NCBI GenBank assembly: GCA_021298595.1
Contig: JAJTHL010000007.1
Span: 1-58,055 of the forward strand
DNA length: 58,055 nt
From: Alphaproteobacteria bacterium
Lineage (GTDB): Bacteria; Pseudomonadota; Alphaproteobacteria; Caedimonadales; UBA1908
Direction: 5' to 3'
A model generated the notes under the pieces. The model did no database searches. It had not been told where the DNA came from and saw only the letters and a list, made by a program, of their open reading frames with translations. Every line of letters begins with the position of its first letter. Position 1 is the first letter of the stretch. A program made the translations under genes and the position numbers. This document shows positions 7,401 to 15,388 of the stretch, piece by piece.

Positions 7401-8387
7401 TCAGGGGGCTTTCTTGAAAAGGCGATTTTCCATGCGCCCAAAGTCTTTGTAATGAGACCAAGCAAAGGCGGTGCGATCTAAATTGTGAGCAAGGGCATAT
7501 TGCTCAATGTCTTGATTAAGAGAAAGATATTTTTGGGGACAAAAGTCGTCAGGGTATCCAAGAAAGCGGTTTTCACTTTTACCCCATATAAGGTAGTGCT
7601 GCTGAGCAAAAGAAAATTGCTCAGCAACGGTTCGGTCGGCAACGACACGAAAGATATCTGGATGCTGATGAAGGTACCGATCAGGGTCGAAGTTCACCGG
7701 AAGACGCGTGTCTCTTTTGTCTCCTTTTATAAAGGAGTTAAGTAAATGAACGCGATTCATAAGATAAGAGTCTATAGGAATTCCGTTTTTATTGGCATAA
7801 AGAATCATCTCTATGAGGTTTTCTTTAAGGTCGTCACTGAATTTAATAAGACTAGGTACAATTTTGGCAATTTGGAAAAATTCATCGGCGTATGGGCTTT
7901 TCATGCCACCAGCTGTATAAATGACTCCATTTCTAAATCCAGCACAGGGATTGTTGCAGAGATTAACGCCATTCAAATGCTGAAATCTATTCCTGGAAAG
8001 GGGAATCCCTGCTTTTTCCAAAACGGCATCAGCTTCATCATCGCGACCATCACCATAGGTCATACATCTTTTTGTAAGGCCTATAATCATGACGTTGCTG
8101 GCATTGCCGTCAATGCACGTTTTCATATTATGTGTTGTTTGTGCAAGATCTGGTTCAAGAAGCCGACACTGTTCATGGGCAGATGCCAGATATTTTAAAA
8201 CAGGAGGAGCCCCCGCGGCAGACACAAGGACGTTTTCATCCATGTCCAAAAAAATGACAGTGCCAGGTTTCATATTGGTCAAAGGTATTTCTTTTAAGGA
8301 GTGAATTTCTTCAATATGGCCGCTTCCTTGAGCGAAAGGTGCGTTCAACGTAACGAGTAAAACCATGAAAAAGAAAAATCTCTCCAT
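7401..8387 (-). CDS. Exported HAD-like (DUF2608-type) protein with two C-terminal NPDL modules
   Basis: 328 residues from the ATG at 8387, chosen because GGAG stands eight bases upstream and a signal peptide follows (MERFFFFMVLL...FAQG). HAD motif I is FLDMDEN (Asp48, Asp50), GLTKR near 103 fits the second conserved strand, and KFSDDL (Asp185, Asp186) fits motif IV. This pattern resembles DUF2608, a HAD-like family known from Legionella, Coxiella and related intracellular bacteria. Two modules end the protein (about 230-328; DRYLHQHPDI and QKYLSLNQDI, each closing with HY-x3-G-x2-E-x-R). Phosphatase activity is plausible but inferred. An in-frame extension upstream to 8600 is not part of the gene: it is the tail of a decayed paralogue. 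Confidence 0.8.
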   Translation of the reverse strand: MERFFFFMVLLVTLNAPFAQGSGHIEEIHSLKEIPLTNMKPGTVIFLDMDENVLVSAAGAPPVLKYLASAHEQCRLLEPDLAQTTHNMKTCIDGNASNVMIIGLTKRCMTYGDGRDDEADAVLEKAGIPLSRNRFQHLNGVNLCNNPCAGFRNGVIYTAGGMKSPYADEFFQIAKIVPSLIKFSDDLKENLIEMILYANKNGIPIDSYLMNRVHLLNSFIKGDKRDTRLPVNFDPDRYLHQHPDIFRVVADRTVAEQFSFAQQHYLIWGKSENRFLGYPDDFCPQKYLSLNQDIEQYALAHNLDRTAFAWSHYKDFGRMENRLFKKAP

Positions 8388-8439
8388 TTTTTTTCTCCGA
8401 ATGTCTTTGATATATATTAAAGTAAAAAAATTAATAATT

Positions 8440-8467
8440 CTTATATTTGTTGGTAATTTACTGTCAA
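8440..8467 (-). promoter_or_regulatory. Promoter of the DUF2608-type gene at 7401-8387
   Basis: TTGACA (8467-8462) and TATAAG (8445-8440) on the minus strand, spacing 16. It lies immediately after the remnant of the decayed paralogue and about 50 bases before the chosen ATG. Confidence 0.55.
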
Positions 8468-8473
8468 AAAAAA

Positions 8474-9179
8474 TTAAATACACGGTTTGGAAATCTCGTT
8501 TTTCTTTGTGTCCAAATTCTTTATAATGCGACCATGAAAATGCGGTAGGGTCTAAAGGATGGCTTATGTGGTAGCTTTTTAAATCTGGCGTGAGAGACAT
8601 GTAGCGATTAGGAGAAACATCTTTAGCAAATCCAATAAATCACTGTTCATCTTTCCCCAGCTGAGGCGGGTGTCCTAAGAAAAAGCAGACTGTTTGCTAA
8701 ACGATCTATGACCAACACCAATTTTGTACATCTAAACTATAGCACCCGTGCATAGCTAGATCGAATTTATGGGACAATTAACCACCTCTTTTTAGACTTT
8801 CGCGAAAGGGGGGTAAAAACTTAGTCGCATCAAATGGCACACACTGATGGATTATGGTCCCACCCTAAGGTTTGAGTCCATGCTTTGAAGCATAAACTTC
8901 TTTCTGATTACGATGAAAGTTTGGGCTATCCCGGGCGCCCGTCACTGTGACTCATGTTTTTTTGAGTCCACAAATGACAATGTCATGTGGCGCTCCATGA
9001 GCAAATGTTATCATCTTGTCTCTTGTGTGAGCGATGATTTGCAGCACACCCGTCAAAGCTAAAGGGGGGATCCCACTGGGTCGAAGGCGCGGCAGGGTCT
9101 CATCGACTTCAAAAAATGACAGATCCAAGCTTTTAATTCTGTAAAGGGACCTTTTTAAAGCCCTGAACTTTTCGTGCAT
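8474..9179 (-). pseudogene. Decayed DUF2608-type gene with NPDL modules
   Basis: Pieces of a third DUF2608-like gene can be read on the minus strand. At 9179-8952 an open stretch holds FFEVDETL, which matches HAD motif I of its neighbours, and ends at TGA after VICGLKKT. In frame beyond that stop comes VTVTGARDSPN, similar to the next HAD strand. Several further stops follow. Near 8654-8480 the last module is recognisable: WGKDEQ, stop, FIGFAKD, RYMSLTPDL, FSWSHYKEFGHKEKRDF. The latter aligns with the tail of the intact gene at 7401. The middle of the gene appears deleted. Confidence is high for the tail and moderate for the 5' piece. Confidence 0.65.
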
Positions 9180-9264
9180 GCCCCCTTCAAAGCACGAACC
9201 TTAATTCACGACAACACGCATCAAAGGATTTTAAAGTCAGACAATAACAGGATGCAACTCACTG

Positions 9265-10245
9265 TCAAAAAGGCCGATTTTCCCTGTGACCAAATTGTTT
9301 GTAATGGGACCATGCGAACGTAACCGGGTCTAAACCGTTATGTTGGACATAAGTAATCAGATCATGGTTTTTGGCAAGATAATTGTGTGGCGTGAAACTC
9401 TGTGGGTACCCAGAAAAACGTCCTTCATTTTTTCCATGGTTAAGATAGTGGTGCTGCGCGAAGTTAAACTGTTCCGTAACAGATTGGTGAGCAACGGCTT
9501 GAAAAACATCTAAATGATCGTGAAGGTATTGATCTGGGTCAAAATGCGCAGGCAAGCGCGTGTCTCTTTTTGTACCTTTGACAAAGTCATGGAGCAAAGG
9601 GACGCGGGTCATATGATAAGCTTCGACGGGGACATTATTCTTTTTGCCGTATTGGACCATATCGTCGATGTTCACCATTAAATCATCGCTAAAAACAATG
9701 CGCGAGGGTTTAATGCCTGTTAGCTTAAAAAAACCACTCGCATAGATTGATTTTGGTTGTCCCGCCGTGTAAATGACGCCGTTCTTAAAACCCGCATAAG
9801 GGTTTCCGCATAAAGAAGTCCCGTCTAAATGCTTGAAGCGCTGCCTTGAAAGGGGAATGCCTGCTTGCTGAAGATGCTCGTGACCATCATCAGGAATCAT
9901 CTTGTGTCCCCAGTTGAGGCATCTTTTTGTCAGGCCAAACATAAAAACTTTACCGGAATCGCCGTTAACACAATATTTGATGTTCGTGGTTGTCTGGGCG
10001 ATGTCTGGCTCAAGCAGACGGTGTGATTGATGGGAGGGTGCCAAATACCGAAACGGTTGAGGGGTGTGATGGGCGTTCAAAAGAAGATTTTCATCAACAT
10101 CAAGAAACACGACCATATTGGGACGTTTGTTCTCAAGAGATATTTCCTTGAGGGAGTGCACTTCTGTGATGGAAGCGTGGGATAAAGAAAAAATGGATCC
10201 CAATATAAATAAAAAGAAGAATTTATTTATCAAATTGTTTTTCAT
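9265..10245 (-). CDS. Exported HAD-like (DUF2608-type) protein with two C-terminal NPDL modules
   Basis: 326 residues from the ATG at 10245, preceded by AAAGG. The signal peptide is MKNNLINKFFFLFILG...SHA. HAD motif I is FLDVDEN (Asp49, Asp51), GLTKR marks the second motif and FSDDL the acidic motif IV. The C-terminus carries two modules (DQYLHDHLDV and HNYLAKNHDL with AWSHYKQFGHRENR). It is a clear paralogue of 7401-8387, sharing the KRDTRLP linker before the modules. It starts 57 bases after the stop of the protease gene 10303-11892 with no obvious promoter between, so the two are probably co-transcribed. Substrate unknown. Confidence 0.8.
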   Translation of the reverse strand: MKNNLINKFFFLFILGSIFSLSHASITEVHSLKEISLENKRPNMVVFLDVDENLLLNAHHTPQPFRYLAPSHQSHRLLEPDIAQTTTNIKYCVNGDSGKVFMFGLTKRCLNWGHKMIPDDGHEHLQQAGIPLSRQRFKHLDGTSLCGNPYAGFKNGVIYTAGQPKSIYASGFFKLTGIKPSRIVFSDDLMVNIDDMVQYGKKNNVPVEAYHMTRVPLLHDFVKGTKRDTRLPAHFDPDQYLHDHLDVFQAVAHQSVTEQFNFAQHHYLNHGKNEGRFSGYPQSFTPHNYLAKNHDLITYVQHNGLDPVTFAWSHYKQFGHRENRPF

Positions 10246-10302
10246 GGTCTTTACCTTTATATGGAGGTTTTTTGATAAGATTTTCATCAAAAAAGGTCAT
10301 GG

Positions 10303-11892
10303 TTATTTATAGGAACGCCCTTCCAGCACTGAGCCATAGGTTTGGTAGTGCCTGATGGCAAAAATCTCAAGGTCAAGCTCGGGGTGATCGGCCAGGTAAA
10401 GACTAAGATCAAAGTTCAGTACAACGTACTGTTGTGGATCAAAATCCTGGGGAAGGGTGTTTTTACAACGACGATTTTCGTGCAAGGCATTGGTCGTAAA
10501 GTGCCAAAGCGCGAACCTATCCGCGTTGGGGGTTGTTTTGGCAGCTTCGGCAACGTCAGGATTAAGCGCCAGATAAATTTTCGGATCAAAATCTTTAAAC
10601 CCGGCATCAAAGTAAGGTCTTTTTTCTTTAATACCACACATTTTGAAGTGTTGTGTGGCAAAAGTTAGGGGATCTTGATGGGTGTGTGCAACCTTTGCAA
10701 CGTCAGGATTAAGAGCCAAATAAACGATGGGGTCAAAATCATCAGGCAAGGAAAAAAGACGCGCTTCGTGACGGCCATGCCGCGCAAAATGGTGGATTAA
10801 AAATCGATCTTTTTGGGTTTCAGAAAGTGCGCGCACCGCGTTTTGCAAATCGTCGTTATAGGCTAGATAAAGCTGAGTGGAAAAAGCAGCAGGAAGGCGC
10901 CAGTCTCTTTTTTCCCTGCGTCCATGGGTCATGTAATGGTCACGGGCGAATCGGAGGGGGGTTGGATGATCTTTTGCAGCAGCGGCAACATCTTCGTTGA
11001 AGGCAAGATAAAGGTCTGGATCAAACTCGGGGGGCAGCGTGAGGCACTGACCTTGATCGTCCCATTCATCTTGAGAAACCGTTTGAATACGGATCACATC
11101 GTGGGGCAAAAGACCCCTATTGATGAGATTTGTCTCTTTTGTTTGCAACCATCCAATATTTTGAGACAGCGAGGTGTAGCTGGCAACAAGGCCTTGGCCG
11201 GCATCCACCCCTGACAACACACCCCAGACGGCACAGCCTCCATCGCGCAAAGACACATAGAGGGGTGACCCGCTGTCTCCCCCAATGGGGACCATCATGT
11301 CTTTATCAGGACAAGCGCTTAATTGACCAACGCGGATGTCATCAAAGTCGGGAATGTCCGTATCATTGCGCTCCTCACGGGCGAAGTTAATATGCGCACG
11401 TCCATATAGGATTGAATGCCGCCCATTACCGCGGGGATTTTGCCCCTTGAGTCTAATATGAGGCGAATGACTGAGTGAGTGGCCTATAACACTATGAGGA
11501 TCAAAAACTTCACGTATCTGAGTTAAAACAGGCAGACAGGGGGGGGCTCCGTCAGGATGGACAACGTCCCGGTCAAGAACATAAATCCTTAGATCGCTTA
11601 CACAAACTTGAAGGCCTGGCCGATCAATGCTGTGGATCACTCGGTAAGGCTGTCCATAAAAAGAAATACTAAAGTTCTCACTTTTGTCTCCTGCGCTTGT
11701 ATGCGGGGCTGTGACGGCCAGGCGCGGGCTAATGAGGACTGCTTGGTGAGAATCTGAAAACCCCATGGAAGCAGATCTGTTTATGGTCGCTCCGCCCCCT
11801 AAGTCATTTTCATCACAGGCATTATAGAAGTGTCCAGCCTCGAGAGAGCTGATTCCCATAAGGAGTAAAAGTGATAAGAATGGTTTATTCAT
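10303..11892 (-). CDS. Exported trypsin-like serine protease with five C-terminal NPDL modules
   Basis: 529 residues. The signal peptide ends near residue 19 (SSLEA). The S1-like domain has His64 (TAPHTS), Asp100 (VSDL) and Ser207 (GGDSGS). From about residue 286 five modules follow with a regular ~48-residue period; the third and fourth both read YLALNPDVA, and the last ends EGRSYK. The protein is more distant from the 742/2172 pair than those are from each other, but the head-to-tail layout is the same. It has its own TTGACA promoter and probably heads a transcript with the DUF2608-type gene at 9265. Extracellular proteolysis is supported by the triad. Target and role of the modules are unknown. 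Confidence 0.9.
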   Translation of the reverse strand: MNKPFLSLLLLMGISSLEAGHFYNACDENDLGGGATINRSASMGFSDSHQAVLISPRLAVTAPHTSAGDKSENFSISFYGQPYRVIHSIDRPGLQVCVSDLRIYVLDRDVVHPDGAPPCLPVLTQIREVFDPHSVIGHSLSHSPHIRLKGQNPRGNGRHSILYGRAHINFAREERNDTDIPDFDDIRVGQLSACPDKDMMVPIGGDSGSPLYVSLRDGGCAVWGVLSGVDAGQGLVASYTSLSQNIGWLQTKETNLINRGLLPHDVIRIQTVSQDEWDDQGQCLTLPPEFDPDLYLAFNEDVAAAAKDHPTPLRFARDHYMTHGRREKRDWRLPAAFSTQLYLAYNDDLQNAVRALSETQKDRFLIHHFARHGRHEARLFSLPDDFDPIVYLALNPDVAKVAHTHQDPLTFATQHFKMCGIKEKRPYFDAGFKDFDPKIYLALNPDVAEAAKTTPNADRFALWHFTTNALHENRRCKNTLPQDFDPQQYVVLNFDLSLYLADHPELDLEIFAIRHYQTYGSVLEGRSYK

Positions 11893-12331
11893 AGGAGCGC
11901 AACTAAGTAAAATACAAGTTATGATATGAGTACAATTTTTTTAATTGTCAAGTAATTTAAAATCTCACACCTTTGAAAGTTCGTAAAAAGAATTTTTAAA
12001 AGTAGGTTTCTTGTAATTATGAAATCAAGGATGCTTTTTCGTGTCAATACCCTCACTAACTCTTCTTGTGTGAAATGAATGAAATGGTCATGTTTTGCCG
12101 CCGTTTACGAAACCAGGCTTGGGCCCAAATGCCGGAGAAAATGAGGCGGATGTGATGTATAATCGGCAAAACTGATAAGACTATAGACAGTTTTAGAAAA
12201 AAGATCGGCGCGCATCATCACCACAATTTGTCCATGGGCGCGTCACCCAAGAGCATCAATAAGCTTGAATGATGACGCGTCAGGCTTATGGGGCGCTGCA
12301 TTTTCTAGGGTAGGGGTATTTGCCTCATGCT
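11893..12331. other. Intergenic stretch of 439 bases
   Basis: The left part holds the promoter and leader of the protease gene at 10303-11892. The right part, after the stop at 12332, shows no gene, no tRNA and no strong terminator. A 9-base inverted repeat (12092-12100 and 12164-12172, GTTTTGCCG and its complement) has a 63-base loop and is probably chance. Confidence 0.5.
11923..11951 (-). promoter_or_regulatory. Promoter of the protease gene 10303-11892
   Basis: TTGACA (11951-11946), then CATATC (11928-11923) after 17 bases, or TATCAT after 19. The order GTAC, CATA near the -10 resembles the promoters at 68-96 and 2067-2095. Confidence 0.5.
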
Positions 12332-14371
12332 TTAGTAAGACCTTCCTTCTAAAAGAGCGCCTCGTGTTTGATAGTGTTGTATGGCGAGTCTTTGTCGCTC
12401 TGTTTCAGAGTAGGAGGCAAGAAAAGCTGCAATATCTGGATTCTTTGCAAGATATCCTTCCACGCTAAAATCATGGGGTAATGACTTTTTATATGGACGG
12501 CCTTCGAGAATGCCGCGCCTTCTGTAATGATTTCGGGCAAACGTGATGGGGTCAGCGTGGCTTTTTGATGCGCTGCGCACGTCCATGTGAAGCGCTAGAT
12601 AGCACGCAGGATCAAAATCTTCTGGTAAAGCGTAGGGACGCCCTTCCCTATGCCCACAATTAATAAAATGATTCACCAAGAAGGCGCCCCGCTCGTAAGC
12701 CTGAAGGTTCCTTATGCTTTCTCGCAAGTCTGGGTTGAAGCCATAGTAGCAGCGAATGTCAAAAGTGTCAGGAATGCGGTAAAGTCTGCCTTCCTTTTGG
12801 CCGCATCTCACGTAATGAAAAATGAGAAAATGCTCTTGCTCCGCAGGTGACATATTCTGTGTAAAAGCATAAAGGTCTTTGTAGAGAGTTAAATAGGTTT
12901 TTGCCTTGAAATCATCCAAAAGGGTGTATTTACGTCCATGCTCGTGATAACCATGAAGGGCAAAATGCCTTTGGACAAAGTGCTTTTTGTCTTTAAAAGA
13001 CAACCCCATAACCTCTGAGTCTAGATCTGGATTTTCGCCAAGATAGGCCGACCAGTTAAAAGAGGGTGTGAGGCTGTATACTCGGCGCTCTGCATGTCCA
13101 TGACGGGCGAAGTGACCTTTTGCAAAAGCCTTTGCGTTTCCTGGGGTCAAAGGGGAAATTGATGGTGCAAGGTCTTGGTTCAGGGCAACATAAGTGGCCC
13201 AACAAAAGCGATCGGGAAACGCATAGCGTCGACTTTCCTTTTGTCCATGGCGCGCGTAATGAAGCTTGAGAACGCGCTCCTTTTGAGAAGCTGGCAAATC
13301 TCGTGTCAATACGTCAAGATCTGGGTTGAAGAGTGCGTAGTGCTTTGCTTTAAAGGTTTGGGGAAGATCAAAGAGTCTTTTTTCATGCCGCCCATTCCTT
13401 AGAAAATGATTTTTTGCGTCAAACTCTTTTTTCTTTGAGGTTTGAAAGGCCTTTTCTAGGTCGGGGTTTAGGGCTAAATAAAGCGCTACATCGAAATTTC
13501 GGGGAAGAGCAAGGCTGTCACTTTTGGTCAAATCCCAGTCGTCTTGGTTTGCAGTTTTGATGCGGGTGACTGTTGGGGGTAAAAGGCCTCGACTAATCAG
13601 ATCCGTTTCTTTGCGTTGAAGCCAGGCAATATTACAGGCAAGAGACGTGTAACATCCGAATTTGTGCGCATCTGTGGCGTCCACACAAGATAGCGCTCCC
13701 CACAACGCATACCCCCCATTTTTAAGAGGAACGTATAACGGAGAGCCACTGTCACCTTTAATAGGGGTCATAAGATCACAGTCCTTATCAGCACCCATGA
13801 TCACGCGTATGGTGTCCGCAAAGGGGGCCTCGTGTTGAGAAGGTGAAAACAGCGCCTTATCCACAACAGTACGGCCATAAAGCACGCTTTTGTTTTTCGA
13901 AGGATGTTTTTGACCTGCAAGCTTAATGTGAGGAGAGTGACTAATGGCATGGGCCAAAAAACCCTGCCCATCTCCAAATTCCTTACCGATGGAACGAGTT
14001 TGTGTGGCGATGGGGCAAAAGGCTTCTCCTTCTGGTAAAATGATGTCTCGGTCAAGGACATAAAGGGTTAAATCACCTAAGCCAATTTTCAAATCAGGAC
14101 GGTCAATGGTGCGAATAATTTTGCACGACTGTCCATAAAAAGAAATCGACTTATTGACAGCTATGTCACCCTGTCCCGCATGCCGCGCGGTGACAGCAAG
14201 TCTGGGGCTAATCAAGGTTGCCTGCTCTGTGTCAGCAAGACCAAAGCGCAGGATCCTATTGAGAGTGGCGCCGTCTTGTAGGTCGTCAAGGGAAGAGGCA
14301 TTATACAAGTTAAATGCCTGTAACGAGCAGCATAAAATCATAAAGAAAGACAATGTAAAGATTTTTTTCAT
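12332..14371 (-). CDS. Exported trypsin-like serine protease with eight C-terminal NPDL modules
   Basis: 679 residues, the longest of the family. The signal peptide is MKKIFTLSFFMILCCSLQA. The protease triad is His64 (TARHAG), Asp100 (LGDL) and Ser208 (KGDSGS). Residues from about 289 to the end are eight tandem modules (YLALNPDL, YALFNPDL, YVALNQDL, YLGENPDL, YLTLYKDL, YYGFNPDL, YLALHMDV, YLAKNPDI), each followed by HY/HF-x3-G and a conserved Glu-x-Arg. The change from five to eight units relative to its paralogues shows that the array grows and shrinks. Its promoter is at 14404-14432. It may be co-directional with 10303-11892, but a separate promoter lies between them. Confidence 0.9.
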   Translation of the reverse strand: MKKIFTLSFFMILCCSLQAFNLYNASSLDDLQDGATLNRILRFGLADTEQATLISPRLAVTARHAGQGDIAVNKSISFYGQSCKIIRTIDRPDLKIGLGDLTLYVLDRDIILPEGEAFCPIATQTRSIGKEFGDGQGFLAHAISHSPHIKLAGQKHPSKNKSVLYGRTVVDKALFSPSQHEAPFADTIRVIMGADKDCDLMTPIKGDSGSPLYVPLKNGGYALWGALSCVDATDAHKFGCYTSLACNIAWLQRKETDLISRGLLPPTVTRIKTANQDDWDLTKSDSLALPRNFDVALYLALNPDLEKAFQTSKKKEFDAKNHFLRNGRHEKRLFDLPQTFKAKHYALFNPDLDVLTRDLPASQKERVLKLHYARHGQKESRRYAFPDRFCWATYVALNQDLAPSISPLTPGNAKAFAKGHFARHGHAERRVYSLTPSFNWSAYLGENPDLDSEVMGLSFKDKKHFVQRHFALHGYHEHGRKYTLLDDFKAKTYLTLYKDLYAFTQNMSPAEQEHFLIFHYVRCGQKEGRLYRIPDTFDIRCYYGFNPDLRESIRNLQAYERGAFLVNHFINCGHREGRPYALPEDFDPACYLALHMDVRSASKSHADPITFARNHYRRRGILEGRPYKKSLPHDFSVEGYLAKNPDIAAFLASYSETERQRLAIQHYQTRGALLEGRSY

Positions 14372-14403
14372 GGGTATTCGAAGTCATGAAAGCATTTTTA
14401 ACA

Positions 14404-14432
14404 TTTATATCTTCTTTTTTTCCATTTGTCAA
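14404..14432 (-). promoter_or_regulatory. Promoter of the eight-module protease gene
   Basis: TTGACA (14432-14427) and TATAAA (14409-14404) on the minus strand with a 17-base spacer, a near-consensus sigma70 promoter. The leader holds GTTAAAAATGCT (14402-14391), shared with the leader of 2172-3959. Confidence 0.7.
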
Positions 14433-14516
14433 AAAAGATAAAGTTTGGGTAATTAGATTCTCGGTGGCTTATCATGAAATTTTTTATATCATGTAAATTT
14501 TTTTGAAAAACTTTCT

Positions 14517-14546
14517 TTGACGGATCGCTTCCTTTTTTTGTAAAGT
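14517..14546 (+). promoter_or_regulatory. Probable promoter of upp
   Basis: TTGACG (14517-14522) and TAAAGT (14541-14546), spacing 18, about 28 bases before the upp ATG. Confidence 0.5.
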
Positions 14547-14573
14547 GCTTGTGGCGTGATAAGGTAAAAAAAT

Positions 14574-15212
14574 ATGCAATATCAAAATCTTCATATCCTA
14601 GACCATCCGCTCATTCAAAACAAATTGGCGTGTATGCGGGATAAAAACACCAATAAACCAACGTTTCGTCGCTTGTTAAAAGAGATTGCGCTTCTGATGG
14701 GGTATGAAGTGACAAGGCATCTAGAGACCGTTGAAACCGTGGTAGAGACCCCTGTGGCACAGGCCAGTGTGCGTAAGATGCAAGAAAATTGTTTGGCCAT
14801 CGTGCCCATCTTACGTGCGGGTATTGGGATGGCGGAAGGGCTTTTGGAACTCTTTCCTTTGGCCCATGAGGGGCACATAGGTCTTTTTCGAGATCCTGTT
14901 ACAAAAACGCCTGTAGAATACCTTGTCAAATTGCCACCCGTCGATGGGAGAATTTTTATCCTGGTGGACCCCATGGTGGCAACGGGGCATTCTGCCGTCT
15001 ACGCCGTTGATCTTTTGAAGGATCGCGGCGTGAGCGCGTCACGTATTTTGTTTTTAGCCCTTGTGTCTGCCCCCGAAGGACTCAGCGTTTTTTTTGAAAA
15101 ACACCCTGATGTGGCTGTTTACACAGCCGCCGTAGACAGTCATTTGGATCAACATGCCTACATTGTGCCTGGACTTGGAGATGCGGGCGATCGTCTCTTT
15201 GGCACATGGTAA
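14574..15212 (+). CDS. upp: Uracil phosphoribosyltransferase
   Basis: 212 residues, the usual length. Upp converts uracil and PRPP to UMP in pyrimidine salvage in the cytoplasm. Visible signatures are PILRAG near residue 79, the PRPP-binding loop [10 protein letters not shown], and the uracil-binding C-terminal segment [16 protein letters not shown]. The loop has His where most Upp proteins have Gly-Gly (ATGHSA rather than ATGGSA), a mild oddity. The ATG is preceded by AAGG at suitable distance. It is a single gene between the effector island and the patatin gene, with its own promoter. Confidence 0.95.
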   Translation: MQYQNLHILDHPLIQNKLACMRDKNTNKPTFRRLLKEIALLMGYEVTRHLETVETVVETPVAQASVRKMQENCLAIVPILRAGIGMAEGLLELFPLAHEGHIGLFRDPVTKTPVEYLVKLPPVDGRIFILVDPMVATGHSAVYAVDLLKDRGVSASRILFLALVSAPEGLSVFFEKHPDVAVYTAAVDSHLDQHAYIVPGLGDAGDRLFGTW

Positions 15213-15325
15213 CCATTTGTCTTGACCAAGGACCAGTGTTTAGAAATCGTTAAGGATTTGCTGTTAGAACTGTAGTGCCTTTTAAGCGATAAAGATTAAG
15301 AGAAAAAATCAACAAATCTTAACGT

Positions 15326-15354
15326 TTGCTTAATGTCAGTCACTGTAGTATATT
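15326..15354 (+). promoter_or_regulatory. Probable promoter of the patatin-like gene
   Basis: TTGCTT (15326-15331) and TATATT (15349-15354), spacing 17. It places the transcript start near 15361 and supports the ATG at 15389 as the true start. Confidence 0.55.
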
Positions 15355-15388
15355 GTTTTGGTCATATAAATTAAACGGGAGGATAACC

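Noticed and set aside
8388-8600. N-terminal extension of the DUF2608-type gene to 8600
   Set aside because: The extension encodes the tail of another module-bearing protein, precedes a signal peptide, and includes a promoter (8440-8467). The ribosome-binding site is at 8387.
12092-12172. Inverted repeat GTTTTGCCG/CGGCAAAAC
   Set aside because: A 63-base loop and a 9-base stem in a gene-free spacer are compatible with chance; no T-run or operator context.
172-14371. Module array as an RTX-type or calcium-binding repeat with type I secretion
   Set aside because: The repeats lack the GGxGxD nonapeptide, and the proteins have Sec signal peptides. No type I transporter genes are nearby.
1-14371. 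The protease island as a transposon or prophage
   Set aside because: No transposase, integrase, terminal inverted repeats or phage structural genes are seen; tandem duplication explains the copies.
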